From Lota lota (lineage: Eukaryota; Chordata; Actinopteri; Gadiformes; Lotidae), in assembly GCA_026745465.1 (NCBI GenBank), contig JACYXH010000522.1, forward strand, positions 176,001 through 240,000: a stretch of DNA of 64,000 nucleotides, read 5' to 3'. Position 1 is the stretch's first letter; every line of letters begins with the position of its first letter. The notes below the pieces were generated by a model. That model was not told the origin of the DNA. It made no database searches and saw only the letters and a list, made by a program, of their open reading frames with translations. Shown here piece by piece: positions 52,950-64,000 of the stretch. Both the position numbers and the translations under genes were made by a program.

Positions 52950-53405
52950 GCGGGATAGGGTTGGGGTTTGGGTGTATAACTGCCAGCCGTTAGGTTCTGG
53001 GTTCAATCCCCAATGTCCTCTGTGTACCTGTAGGCATCTTTGGGGCGACAGTTGTTTTGTATTTTCCCTTTCTTTCTTTAAAATGTATTCGATATTGTGA
53101 CTACTGAGTGGTTGGATGGATATTTTAGTGGTCAGGGTGTTCAAACTCAGCTGAAAGGTCCTGGGTTCAAACCCCAATGTCTGCAGTCTACCTGTTGGCA
53201 TCCTTGAGCCTAAAGGTATTTTGTTTTTTTCACATACAATTGATGTATTATGCATTATTGACTACTGGGGGAGAAGGTGTTTGATATCCAGCCCAAAGGT
53301 CCTGTGTTCAATCCCCAAGTTCCTCTGTCTACCTGTTCGCGACTTTGACCTTGAGCAAGATGCCGAACATCAACCAGCTCTACCTGGATAAAACCGTCTA
53401 CTCAT
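52950..53405 (+). mobile_element. three tandem SINE heads
   Basis: B-box-like GGGTTCAATCCCCAATGTCC at about 52999, GGGTTCAAACCCCAATGTCT at 53163 and GTGTTCAATCCCCAAGTTCC at 53303, each followed by CTACCTGT(A/T)GGCATC-type sequence. Spacing is 164 and 140 bp. The third copy reaches furthest, to a GAGCAAGATGCCGAACATCA block. Confidence 0.75.
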
Positions 53406-53985
53406 TAACCAAATAATATATTATACAGTCATTTTAGGAATAAATGTTGAAATACCTGGCCTGTTTCACTATGATTATAGTGATAGTGTTTAGTGCTTCC
53501 GCAAATTAATTGAGTCCGGTTCGGTCTGTTGCCACCAGACCTTTGTGAAAGTCCTGAGGATCTTTTGTCCAGTGCTGTCTTTTGTTTGCGAGGTTTGTCT
53601 TTAAGGGCGCTGACAGGAACGTGAACGTCCCCTGCTAGTCCCAACAGCATGGGGCGATCAAGCAGCAGCTGTGAGGCGCATTCTGGAAATTACTAGTTTG
53701 CTTCAGTGGTGCCTGGCTGTTCCTCTTCCAGAGGACTGAAACACGATGCTATTGGCTGCTGTTGACTCAAACAGCCAGAAGAAAAACTAAGATTCCATCA
53801 ACTGGCTTTTTTATTTTATATTGGTTCGCTTTTATTTGGATTCCCTGTAATACGTTCCTGAGAGTCAGCCATTTTGGATCACTGCTATGACTGTGGACCT
53901 TTTGGATCCAATTCTTGAAGACCTATGATTTATTTACTCTTTTTGGTCTTTCCATAATTGGCACGTCTGGGGAAATTAAAACCAA

Positions 53986-54030
53986 CAGTGGCGGTTCTAC
54001 ACATTTTCAAAAGGGATGGCCAGAATGGGC
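53986..54030 (+). mobile_element. hAT-like 5' terminus
   Basis: CAGTGGCGGTTCTACACATT followed by AAAAGGGATGGCCAGAATGG resembles the start of fish hAT elements. No matching opposite end was found nearby. Confidence 0.45.
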
Positions 54031-56190
54031 TGTTGATGTGATCGCACAGCACACAGAATCCTTTATATGCATTCATATTCTGCATTCATATTCAACTAAT
54101 AATAGGCTAAAACATAAAGGTATAGGCTACATGAATACAAATAACTGTTGATGGTCTGTCTCATATTTTGCAGAACCTTATTATCAAGGAGGCTAACATC
54201 TACAATAACAAATATATAGGAACTTTTTCTGAGCTCATTTACAAAAGGTAAGTAGACAAAAGTAAATGGCTATTAAGTAGTCAAATGCTCTAAGCAAACC
54301 ACCAAACAAAAATGCGTTATTCAAACCCCGAGTTCTATCTTCCTCTAAATTCACTCAAAATAACTATTCTGAATTATTTAGTATACCATACATTATAGCA
54401 TATACTGATATAATAAAGACAATTAGCCTAGATGTTTGTGGATAAAGCGGTTCTGACCATATTTAAGGCTGGTTAAAGTCATGGTCTTTGTTCTGCAGAA
54501 CAAACTGCAAGGTGTAAGGCCACATAAACATCAATTCAATTTACATGCTGGTTTTAATCTGAGGAGGCTAGCATGAAGTGACTGGATAAGCAACATCAAT
54601 CATTATGGAGTAAGTGGATTTTTTTTTAATCATTAAATCGTTAAATCATTATAAAAGATAATGCCCTGACACATAACTCAACCTGTGCAAGTATTTGCGG
54701 TCATGGATACAACAAGCCATTCAAAGAGATGATGAGGCCTTTTACAAAAAGGTAGGCTACTCTGAAATATGAATAATAATAAGCAGACTTCATGAAAGCT
54801 ATCCCTCTGCTATAATGAAATAAGTTTGTAGGAGACTTAATTCAAAGCACAAAATGTCATGTTTATCATCTTTACGAAACAAAACTTGGACTGAGCAATA
54901 TCAATTTGCCTAATACTTTAATCATATTATGTGATCAGTCTTTTTTTGTACTGGGATCCACAGCTTTATCGAAATAACAATCAAAAGTCAAGTAAAACTT
55001 TCTGAAATATGTGAAATAAAACCTATTGAAAATTGGTTTCCTAGAAATGCAAAGAAAAATAATTAATTTAAAATATTATTTAAAAACAATATGAATGCAA
55101 CGAAGTTCAGATGACAATGTCATCTGAATTTATATTCATATGTTCATGCCATGACACTGACCATAGTGAATTAGATTAGATTTATACAATTATGGAAAAT
55201 AAACAGAACAATAAATTAATTTGCTAACGTTTAAGATTTGTGGAAAGTAAGCCAAAACCTTTAATTTGGGGAAAAGGGTTACGTAAACAGTAGCCTTTAA
55301 CTCTGGACAGTAAGGCTATAGTTTGGCACATACCTGTACAAACATCTGTCAAATGCCTGTCTGCATCTGGTCGTCACACGTTGAGTTAAATGCTAAGCTA
55401 ACATGTAAAGAAAGTTGCACTCGGGTATGACTTCTTGTCGTACACGGTATTGATGTTGCCTTGGTCAGCTAAACAATAAAAGGGCCATTACTTGAGAATG
55501 GTGGTGTGGGCATGATCTTTTACCCAAAGCCTTCTGGAACAGGACCTGAATGTCAGCCCTACTCCCCTGTTGAGGATACAGAGGAAGGAGTGTGTAAGGT
55601 CAGGACCTTTTTAATAATAGCTGGTCATTTTTATGATGTTCCCATGTACACTCCTCCACAACCAAACACCACAACACTTCCCACCTTCTGTTCCCGGGAT
55701 AAACTGACGCGGTGAAGTGGAACGCGACGGACCTTTCCATGACCCTGTCTCAGTTGGGCTGGTGTGACCATCTCAGAAACACCTTGGTCAGAAAATATTT
55801 GTATTTGTTTTCCCCAAAGAAAACATTTCACTTTATCCCGAACTTCCATTTTAGCACGTGTAGGTCACCAAGTGGTGTCCTTGCTAAGATAAGGTATTGC
55901 AGATTTTCAGTATTACGAAGCTGTCAGTTTTATTCATGAACATAATGTCCTTCCTTGACATTTCAGCCTGTACCCCTGATGGCCTCCCGAAGAAATTGTA
56001 GTTGTATTGATTAGCGAACAATGTCTCCATTTTCTTTATAACTGCTCTGTAATGGGCGATTATGAACCCATCAGACCGGGAACCTCACTGCTCAGTCGAT
56101 CTCCTCACTATTCATCACAGCCGCGGTTCCTTCCCTTTTCACACATGTTGTTCCCAATGAGAAAACCAATGGCAGATATGTGATTGCCTG
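54031..56190. other. unique AT-rich intronic DNA
   Basis: No gene or repeat family recognised; 54600-55250 is strongly AT-rich. Confidence 0.4.
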
Positions 56191-56194
56191 TAGT

Positions 56195-56425
56195 TTAAAG
56201 GGGCCCCTGTTCTTTTTTTTTACCACCCGGTGTGTTGGTGATTAGCCCTCACTGTACCTTCCTACCAGTTGGTACAGTCCACTGGATGGGCTGGTAGGTT
56301 GATCCATACATCATACATGATACGGGTGGACACTCACTTGTGATGTCACAAAAGGGTAGATTTCTTTTAATGGCTTATAATGGCTAATCAATGTAGCACC
56401 TGGTGATACAATGGAGACCCTTTAA
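56195..56425 (+). mobile_element. TTAA-bounded palindromic element, copy B
   Basis: Left end TTAAAGGGGCCCCTGTTC, right end GGAGACCCTTTAA, so short inverted termini with a TTAA on each side. Internal TTGGTACAGTCCA and CTTGTGATGTCACAA are shared with copy A at 32857. Confidence 0.7.
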
Positions 56426-59400
56426 TATAACCCACAAGTGTGGACTGACATTGTACGTTTGGTCACATGGATGGATTTTGAGGGAAAACATCACTCCTCC
56501 TCAGCTCCATAAAGACATCGTCCTCCGATCCATATACTTCTAAACCTGAGTTCACATCACTGTCCACAGTCTATCCATTGTTTGCATGTGGACTCTTGGC
56601 TATTTGTGTAGAATCTCCCAGAGGGATACCAGGATCCAAAAGGGGCTTAGGTTTACAAATGTTTTGTCATCGTATTGACTGAAGCTTATCGAAGGGTCAC
56701 GTGGAACTTATCACTCGATGTGTGTTCAATATAGTAGAGTTTAAGTTTTATTTGAAATCGAAGTAGTAACTGCAACCTTGTAAATACACAAGCAAAGCAA
56801 GTCAGCACAGTGCTTTCAAATAAAGCATTGTGTAAGCTTGCTTTACTTTTTAAAAGTCGTAAAAAGGATTCATTTGAGTTTGCCACTTTATTTATTTCTT
56901 CTAAAGTATGAACGATGGAAAGGATTTCACGCCGGCCTGATTTTTAGATGCCCACAAAATGGAGTTGAGTTGCTTTATTCCAAACGGAGAGTGAATGAAA
57001 GTGAAAGAAAAATAAAGCTGCGTCATTGATTTGGAAGGGTGATCATTGATTAGTTGGTTCATGGGGAAGGTTTCAGGTGAACTGTGAACACTTTTCCAGT
57101 AAGTGACCACTGATTTATCGGAACACACAGCCTTGGGATGTGGAAGGGCTAGAGCTGTAGTCCTCATCCCTGCCTGCCTTGACCTTGACTTCTTGTTACC
57201 CTCCTGGCTTTTCCTTTTTTACTCTAGCTATAATCCTGAGGAAGTTGTGTGGTCCGAGGTTGCAAGTTATCACAACTTGCAATAGTTTTCATGGTCTATT
57301 AGTCTATTGATGAATCATTTAGGCCATAAATGTCATGGCTAATGGCGGGGGCCGTCACAAGTTAACATTTACGAGTGATGTCGTAAATGTGCGTGGTTTG
57401 TCTGAAAAGCAGCCAAGAGTATTCGTTTTAAAATGATCCAAACAGATAACACTAAAGCAACAGCAGATGAACAGAAATGCACGTAAATATTTATCTTCCC
57501 AAAGCCATAAGCACCAAAATAATATAATAATTATTATTTGATTTAGAATTACTGAAATTAATTCATAATTATCAATCGGCTGAGTATTTCAGCACTCCTG
57601 CAAATGTATCGTGCATGTTGCTTAGCAGTGTATCTGACGCCATCTTGTCTTGTGTTTCAATGAATTCCATGTTTAAGGATGTGCCCGATTCACGTCACGT
57701 ACATTTAGACTTGCTGTGCTGTCTCGACAACACAAACCTTTCAAATATCTTCCTCCATTGAGGAGTGAGTGTACCGATGGTTTGAGCCCTTTCAAAATAA
57801 AACTTTAAAATAAGAGAGACACTCTAGCAGCTGCTCGATACCTTTTACCATACAGAGATATATTTTACCATGATGTACCAGCTCTGTTACCAATGCGGTC
57901 CCATTCTGATACGTGTATTTCCTAAGCAGTGCCTATTGTGTCTCTATTGAATATATTTTATTCAGTGCTGCAACTCCCTAAACTGAAGTGGCTCCTCTAG
58001 CTTCCGGCCCAGTGTAGAGACGTATGAAATTGTAGAGATATTAGATGATTTGGATGGAGCCCTTCTATTGTTTTATTCAGAATGAGGCACTCTGGAAAAT
58101 GCATTCCTGGGGTGAAATTTCTTCTGAGGCTCTTACACCCGAGACATTATGTTGCTAACCTATATTTGGTTATGCATATGGTGTACTTCAAAAAGTCTTC
58201 AAAAAGCCATTGTTTCCACATCTATGGTTTCTGTATAGCACTTGAAATTGGATAGTCCAGATTGCATTTCACTGACATTTGGATTCCATAAGTAGAAGCC
58301 CTTTTTATTTATTTCTCTACATTTTCTAGCTTGGCTGCATTTCGAGTTCCCTGCTATTTAATCCTTTTTTATGTAGAAAGTCATACCTTTGGTCATAAAT
58401 TATGTATTTCTTTCTAACAGCATAACATTATTCTTGTTCTTAGTGAAGTCAGCCGTCTTTGGTTCCTTCCCTTTATTACCTGCTACAAATGCCACCATTA
58501 AATGCTTCAATATCTTACCAATGTGTGAGGTCCATTACTCATTCTGAAACCAATCTGCTAGGGACATCGTAAGTGGGAGTTTCCAAGCTGTAATTCAACA
58601 ATCCAAAACAAGACACATGGATTGTGAAACAGAAAAACAATACAAAAAATAGCACTGATGTCTGCAGAGGTAATTACAAGCCATTCTGATTCCAATCCGC
58701 TTGCGACATCACAAATGGAAATGTCCACAGTCATTTATAACGATCCACTTATGAAAGGCATTATAACATATAAGGGAACAATGATGGTTTTTGGTGCAGA
58801 TTTATTCAGATTCAAAGTCATATGTACGTATAACAATCCTTGCACTCACTCAGATAAAATTTTTTTTTTTTAACTCTCACTATGCTCTTTATAAATGTAC
58901 ACTTTAGCTGCATGGTCCAACATGGTTCTGCATACACTCCCAAAAAACCTCCATTAAATGTGGTATTTAATCTGCTATTCCATTAAAAAAGTCTCAAGAT
59001 TCTGTTCTTTATTTAAACAAAAATGCCTTGCCCAAGGGCATCGTTCTCTCTCTTTATTAGTATTCATGCTAGGTTTTTTATACCGATCTTGGCTATTACA
59101 AGCCCATCAATCCCTAGCTCCCGATAGATAGCGTTCAGGCTAACCGCGCGCCACGGGCCGGTGTAGAACTTGATGAGGAGTAGCGAAGCGGCGTTAGCCT
59201 CACAAAACACAGGGGAGCGTGACCGGTTCGGTCCGGATCAGGGCCCTGCCGTTTGTTAGCTTTGCCCTGACAGCTAACGTTCAGCGTCAGCAGATTCATT
59301 CAGAAGAAAAGCCAGAGGCAGACAGACCCCTTTTCTGGATTGCCGTGTAGCCGTGCAGCCGAGGGAGATATGTGGTTTTAGTCCCTGAAGCTGTTGGACC

Positions 59401-59440
59401 TTTTCCAGTTTCCAGTCTGATTTATGATTATGATTTAAAT
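56426..59440. other. unique intronic DNA
   Basis: No gene recognised. 58640-58780 shows weak similarity to the TTAA palindromic family (TTGCGACATCACAAATGG). 59140-59370 is CpG-richer. Confidence 0.4.
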
Positions 59441-59447
59441 TTGGTCT

Positions 59448-59601
<154 letters not shown>

Positions 59602-59934
59602 GAAAGATGGCAAGTAAATGTGTGTGACATATTGTTATCTCAACAATGTTTGGTGTTAATTTGATGTTATGATTAGATGAATCAAACTTGTATTTAAATG
59701 AGCCCTGAGGTATGTTTGACAGACTTTAACCGTCTAATCAGACTGACTGGTCAGTTAAAGTGAGTGCACCTACTCTGTGTCGACAGGTTTGTACTTAATC
59801 AGAAAAGCAGCCAATGCCTTCCCACCTTCTTTCTCTGACCCTCTTTACCCTCTTTACCCTCTCCCTCATTCTAACTGTCTCTCTCTCTCCTTCTAACTGT
59901 CTCTCTCTTGGTATATAATGGCTCTGTCTCTATC

Positions 59935-60290
59935 CATGCTAACCCCATGTCTCTCTCTCCCTCTGGTTCTAACTCTGTGTGTCTCTCTCTCCATGCTAAC
60001 CCCATGTCTCTCTCTCCCTCTGGTTCTAACTCAGTGTGTCTCTCTCTCCATGCTAACCCCATGTCTCTCTCTCCCTCTGGTTCTAACTCTGTGTGTCTCT
60101 CTCTCCATGCTAACCCCATGTCTCTCTCTCCCTCTGGTTCTAACTCTGTGTCTCTCTCCATGCTGACCCCATGTCTCTCTTTCCCTCTGGTTCTAACTCT
60201 GTCTCTCTCTCCATGCTGACCCCATGTCTCTCTTTCCCTCTGGTTCTAACTCTGTCTCTCTCTCCATGCTGACCCCATGTCTCTCTCCCA
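59935..60290. repeat. 57/53-bp pyrimidine minisatellite ending at exon 3
   Basis: Seven units. Motif starts at 59941, 59998, 60055, 60112, 60165, 60218 and 60271, so periods are 57, 57, 57, 53, 53, 53. Each unit holds CCATGCTAACCCCATG or CCATGCTGACCCCATG, then CTCTCTCTCCCTCTGGTTCT. The last, partial unit merges with the exon 3 splice acceptor. Confidence 0.97.
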
Positions 60291-60291
60291 G

Positions 60292-60417
60292 GTGAACCTG
60301 GTGCTGGATGACGGGCGGTCTCTGGGTCTGATGATCCGGGGCGGTGCTGAGTACGCTCTGGGGATCTACATCACCGGAGTGGACCAGGGCTCTGCTGCAG
60401 AGTGCGGAGGACTTAAG
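60292..60417 (+). CDS. whrn: whirlin exon 3 (first half of PDZ2)
   Basis: Third coding exon, 42 codons, phase 0 at both ends. It begins V-NLVLDDGRSLGL and includes IRGGAEYALGIYITGVDQGS, the start of whirlin PDZ2 with SLGL as its carboxylate-binding loop, and ends GGLK. The next exon should start with the VGDQIL-type strand of PDZ2; I could not find it before 64000, so it lies downstream. The acceptor CTCTCTCCCAG|GTG belongs to the last unit of a tandem repeat that ends exactly at the exon. The donor AAG|GTAGAC is moderate. With exons 1 and 2 it gives residues 1-367 of the protein. Two differences from the human sequence as I remember it are visible: DD for GD near the start and a Cys in AECGG. 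Confidence 0.94.
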
Positions 60418-60427
60418 GTAGACATCT

Positions 60428-60635
60428 TACACCTACACCTATAACAACAGCTTCATCTACGCCTCGATAAGGATCCAGCAACCTATAAGCCTCTATCTAA
60501 GTACACTGACCTATACCTTTATATAACTACACTTACTTTATAATTACACCTTCATCTAACTACATCTTTATATAACTACACCTTTATACAACTACACCTT
60601 TACATACCTACAACAACTTGTACCTTTTATATAAC
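60428..60635. repeat. degenerate repeat TAACTACACCTTTATA next to exon 3 donor
   Basis: Variable 12-20-bp modules (ACTACACCTTTATATAACTA and similar), starting about 10 nt after the donor. Confidence 0.75.
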
Positions 60636-60834
60636 ACCCCCCTCTGGGCGAATTCCAATAGTCTTTCCAAAGTGATTTTGCTCCCCATTATTGCTAAATC
60701 TCCAGATGTTTTCCTCGATTACGTACACTGCCATTGTACCCACTGTTCCAATACGTTTAGGCTGCTAGAATAGCAGCCTAAAGCAGCCACCAAAGTGGCT
60801 TTAGCACGAGGAGACATCAGAAGCAATAATAATA

Positions 60835-60992
60835 AATGTGCCGTTTGGGATGCATTTATCCGAAGTGCCTTACAAGACCACAAGCGCATACATTCTTAGT
60901 ATTGTGTCGTCCCCAGTGGGTATCAAACCCATAACCCTTTGGCAGTGTCAATGCCATGCTCTGCCAGTGGAGCTACACAGGACCGCTGCGGT
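60835..60992 (-). mobile_element. tRNA-derived SINE, full length
   Basis: The minus strand shows an A-box-like GTAGCTCCACTGGCAGAGCA, a B-box-like ATGGGTTTGATACCCAC, and the tail TTGTAAGGCACTTCGGATAA then ATGCATCCC. Complete order of a tRNA-head SINE. Confidence 0.85.
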
Positions 60993-61188
60993 GTCTTTAG
61001 TCACAGTGGCAGGGCTGTTGGAGAGGGAGAGAGGAGTGTGTGTCTGAGAGGAGGAAGCTGAAGGGCACCCGGCCATAATCAGGTCCTAACTACTCACTTG
61101 TGATCCCAGTCATTCAGTTGGATATCTGTTTAAAGGGGCACCGGGCTTTCACACACTTAGGATATTGGAGGAGGGCTGCAGCAGGAGG

Positions 61189-61190
<2 letters not shown>

Positions 61191-61273
<83 letters not shown>
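61191..61273. repeat. (GT)n microsatellite
   Basis: Perfect GT run of about 83 bp. Confidence 0.98.
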
Positions 61274-61274
<1 letters not shown>

Positions 61275-61459
61275 CCACATTTCATCGTCACCAAATAACC
61301 AAAAATAACCAAACTAGGAAGGAATTCATCTGGTTTCTTACATCTCCCACAATGCATTGCCAACTGCAGCACCTGTCATCTGCGGTCTGTATTATTTGGG
61401 GCATCCTTTTTACTGTATTCTGGGCAAATAAACCAAAAAATAAGGAGAACATGGCCTAA

Positions 61460-62384
61460 GATGCAATAGTGTGTAGTTAGGTTCGAGCCCCAAAGTCCAG
61501 TGGAAAAATATTTGTATCACTTTTCAAACATTTGCTAAATGCCGAAATGAGGAATTTTAAATGCTTTTCTATTTGGCCCTTCGGTCATCATGTATAATGG
61601 CCGATATGTCCACTATAAAAGCGCGACGTGCTCTAGTATTTAGATAATTGGTGAATATGGGGGGGGCGGGGGTGTTAGAGTTTACACATTTATCGGATTC
61701 AAATGAAAACCTTAAATAGATTAGCAAGGCTTTGATCCACAGAAAACATTCACAAGCTGAAGCCGGCAAGAGGTCCCCTTTCACTCTTAACATCTGATTT
61801 AATCACGTATTTAAATGCCATATTTCAAATCAAACAGCACCAAGTGCTTGTTATATTTGTCCCCTTTGTGGTGAATAGCAGCGATGCCGGGCTAATACTG
61901 TAGCGCGGCAGCCAACGCTGTCGTGTTCATTATAGGGTCCTCACTTGAGTGCGTCTGCCCATTCAAAAACCCGCTGTCGAGCGACGACAGAGAAGAGTAC
62001 TTACATATGACAACGTGCCCCTTTGCGGTGGTGCACAGCATCCTTTAGGACGCCTTTCATGTTGTCTACTCAGGCATTCACATCCCATAATGGCTCACTG
62101 CAGGGGCACCTGGTCTATAGTTAACTACTGTTAGCCATAACCTCGCTTAGCTTATTACCTATGCTGGAGTTTGTAACCAACGATGATTAGCTGTTGATTA
62201 TAATTAAGCTAGTTACGGTTAATAGCGAACTATTATGAGCTGTAATCTAGTTGAGCTCCAAGCTATGTTCTTTCTGTCCAATGCTAATGAAAACTCCATC
62301 ATTCATAATTACTAATAACACTAATACTACCATTTCTAGGCCTACTGCTACCCGTAATGATAACCTGGCAAATAAAACATCTTG
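61460..62384. other. unique intronic DNA with SINE fragment
   Basis: TTAGGTTCGAGCCCCAAAGT at about 61477 is a B-box-containing SINE fragment. The rest shows nothing recognisable. Confidence 0.4.
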
Positions 62385-62406
62385 AATCGTCATCATCATC
62401 ATCATT

Positions 62407-62442
<36 letters not shown>
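62385..62442. repeat. (TCA)n trinucleotide repeat
   Basis: About 18 TCA units with one TTA interruption. 62443-63195 after it is unique DNA. Confidence 0.95.
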
Positions 62443-62443
<1 letters not shown>

Positions 62444-63199
62444 CAATCGTAATCAAAATCCACATAAAGCCCAGTCCCAGGTCTGTAGTGAGACCTGTGT
62501 GTGTGTGTAACTTTGTCCGCTATGCAGCGTGCATCCTAAACAGCCCGACTTACATCCCCAGGGCCTCCGGTCTGTCGGCTGGAGCCGAATGCCAAGCTAA
62601 GGACATGTTTGAGTGGCAGCACACAGCGGGAAACTATGAACCCCCCCCCGTCGCTGTCCATTATTACCTCCTCTCACCCCAGGTCCCCTGACTCCGCCTC
62701 GAACCAACTGTCTGTATTAAACAAAAACAAAAACAACGGATGTTTATCCAGCTGGCATGGTGGATTTATCCGTGTCTAGCCAGGCTTACATGAACCATAA
62801 TCAATACAATGATGACCCTGCCTTATACATACATACATACGTGTATGTATCCTGTAAACGTCCTCATTATTCTGTTTGTCTTTGCTGAGGCTTGTGGGGT
62901 CCTCTGGTTGTTTAAACAGCTGGACCACAGTGAGACTGTCGTAATAAATACAATAATCAAGCCACAATAATGGCTCATGCCTGTGTATCTTTTAAACGTC
63001 CTCACCCTTCCGTGACGATGGGGGACGTGAGCAGTGGCAAAGAGGACGCACTTCCTCTTTGTCACAGTCTTGCACGGTCCTCTGTTTGTTTTACCATCTT
63101 CGTTGGTCCGCAGTGGGAAGGAAATCTGTGAAATTTCAGCTTTCGTGACCTTCTACACCTGTGTTTGTGTGTGTGTGTGGTTTTGGCATATCATGTGTA

Positions 63200-63200
63200 T

Positions 63201-63233
<33 letters not shown>
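63200..63233. repeat. (GT)n microsatellite
   Basis: GT run of about 34 bp. Confidence 0.95.
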
Positions 63234-63236
<3 letters not shown>

Positions 63237-63452
63237 GAGTCTTGGCAGCATTGCTACAGCCCTCGCTGACGCCCTCTCAGCCCATAAAACAGCTCTCTCT
63301 CTCAGGGTAGCAAAAGGTCAGGCCTGCCAAACACTACCCTTTTCAACTCGTCTGCTAGGTTTGTTTTAATTTAATTAGCAGGTCTGAGAGAAAGGCCTGA
63401 GGGGAGGGAAAGGTCTTCCTGGTGGTGAAGTGCACCCGGTGACACGCTAAAA

Positions 63453-63640
63453 CAGGTAAAGTAACTGAGGGAACTAGCTTTAGGAGCTAATTGTGATAAG
63501 GTTAAAGTAGCTGCAGGAACCAGCTAGCTAAGTGGCTTATTGAGTTAAAGGTAAAGCAACTGGAGGAAATGCTAACGTAGCACCAGCAGCTTATTGAGGT
63601 AAAGGTAAAGCAGCTTGAGGAGGTGCTAGCGTCTTATTTA
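63453..63640. repeat. degenerate 55-60-bp array (GGTAAAGCAACTGGAGGAA)
   Basis: Three to four diverged copies of GGTAAAG(T/C)A(A/G)CTG.AGGA followed by GCTAGC/GCTAACG and GCTTATTGAG. Confidence 0.7.
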
Positions 63641-63864
63641 ATCTAAGCGAGAGAGAGAGAGGGTAAGAAAAGAAATCACTGGATAATTTGAATTGCCTGC
63701 TGGCGTAGTTAAGGTGATGAACTGTGTGAGTAAGTGGCTGTCCTCTTGGCTGTCACACACTGCAGCAAACAATAATATTGAGGTTTTTGGTATTCCAGTG
63801 ACCCGTGCACACCTTGCCATGCTCATACTGGTGCCAGTACTCACTCACTCACTTACTTACACTT

Positions 63865-64000
63865 GGGAACAGGATAGACAAAGGGATCTTTCGACTCACA
63901 ACTAAAGGTCTCTGTGTTCGAACCCCAATGTCCACAGTCTACCTGTAGGCTACCTTAATCAAGAGGCACCTAACCCCGACCTGCTCCTTAATGACCTGTA
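63865..64000 (+). mobile_element. tRNA-derived SINE, cut by window end
   Basis: TGTGTTCGAACCCCAATGTC (B-box), CACAGTCTACCTGTAGGC, then AGGCACCTAACCCCGACCTG. The 3' tail lies beyond 64000. Confidence 0.75.

Larger units (their letters stand above)
60418..64000 (+). other. whrn: start of whirlin intron 3
   Basis: No further whirlin exon is visible. It contains a degenerate TAACTACACCTTTATA-type repeat next to the donor, a minus-strand SINE, (GT)n tracts, a (TCA)n tract, a degenerate array near 63.5 kb, and a plus-strand SINE cut by the window end. The rest is unremarkable unique DNA. Confidence 0.85.

Noticed and set aside
59871..60219. Repeat-containing frames of about 80-100 codons on both strands
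   Set aside because: The 57-bp period is a multiple of 3, so frames stay open and repeat every 19 residues; this is intronic minisatellite DNA.
60835..60992. tRNA gene
   Set aside because: The A and B boxes belong to a SINE head. The cloverleaf is degenerate and a SINE tail is attached. The same applies to the B-box motifs at 25.4, 41.5, 45.3, 53.0-53.3 and 63.9 kb.
60418..64000. Fourth whirlin exon inside the window
   Set aside because: I looked for the expected VGDQIL-type PDZ2 continuation on the + strand and found no matching sequence; it should lie downstream of 64000.

Overview
This is vertebrate genomic DNA, almost certainly from a teleost fish. It holds one recognisable gene, the 5' part of whirlin (whrn; WHRN/DFNB31 in mammals), on the + strand. 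Three coding exons are supported by protein similarity and splice signals: exon 1 at 6548-7303, exon 2 at 52261-52479 and exon 3 at 60292-60417. Together they give 367 codons. They encode the N-terminal harmonin-homology domain (HHD), all of PDZ1 (split between exons 1 and 2) and the first half of PDZ2. All junctions are phase 0, and the gene continues past the window end. Whirlin is a scaffold of hair-cell stereocilia and of the photoreceptor periciliary region (USH2 complex).

Layout: 1-5540 is non-coding upstream DNA with a pyrimidine minisatellite, microsatellites, small palindromes and transposon relics. 5541-6547 is a candidate promoter and 5' leader, with a perfect RFX-type X-box, an inverted CCAAT box, a TATA-like site, a 28-bp tandem duplication and two short upstream ORFs. 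7304-52260 is a very large intron 1 (about 45 kb). 52480-60291 is intron 2 and 60418-64000 is the start of intron 3. Apart from one decayed THAP-domain relic (minus strand, about 27.4-27.6 kb), I see no other protein-coding gene.

The introns carry an extreme load of long perfect dinucleotide repeats: about 25 (CA/GT)n and (GA/CT)n tracts, many over 100 bp and one of 221 bp. There are also minisatellites, including an indel-free 47-bp array of exactly 31 units with nested higher-order structure, tRNA-derived SINEs with the teleost-type 3' tail, hAT-like termini, and palindromic TTAA-bounded elements. This density fits microsatellite-rich teleosts such as gadiforms, but the species cannot be fixed from the sequence alone.

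The most interesting structure is how repeats press on the splice sites. The exon 2 acceptor is the end of a roughly 500-bp pyrimidine tract, and its donor is followed within 35 nt by a G-rich 20-bp minisatellite. The exon 3 acceptor is itself the last unit of a 53/57-bp minisatellite whose units each carry a branchpoint-like TGCTAAC/TGCTGAC and a pyrimidine tract. I did not find a novel multi-gene system. The findings are mostly about repeat architecture, promoter motifs and transposon relics.
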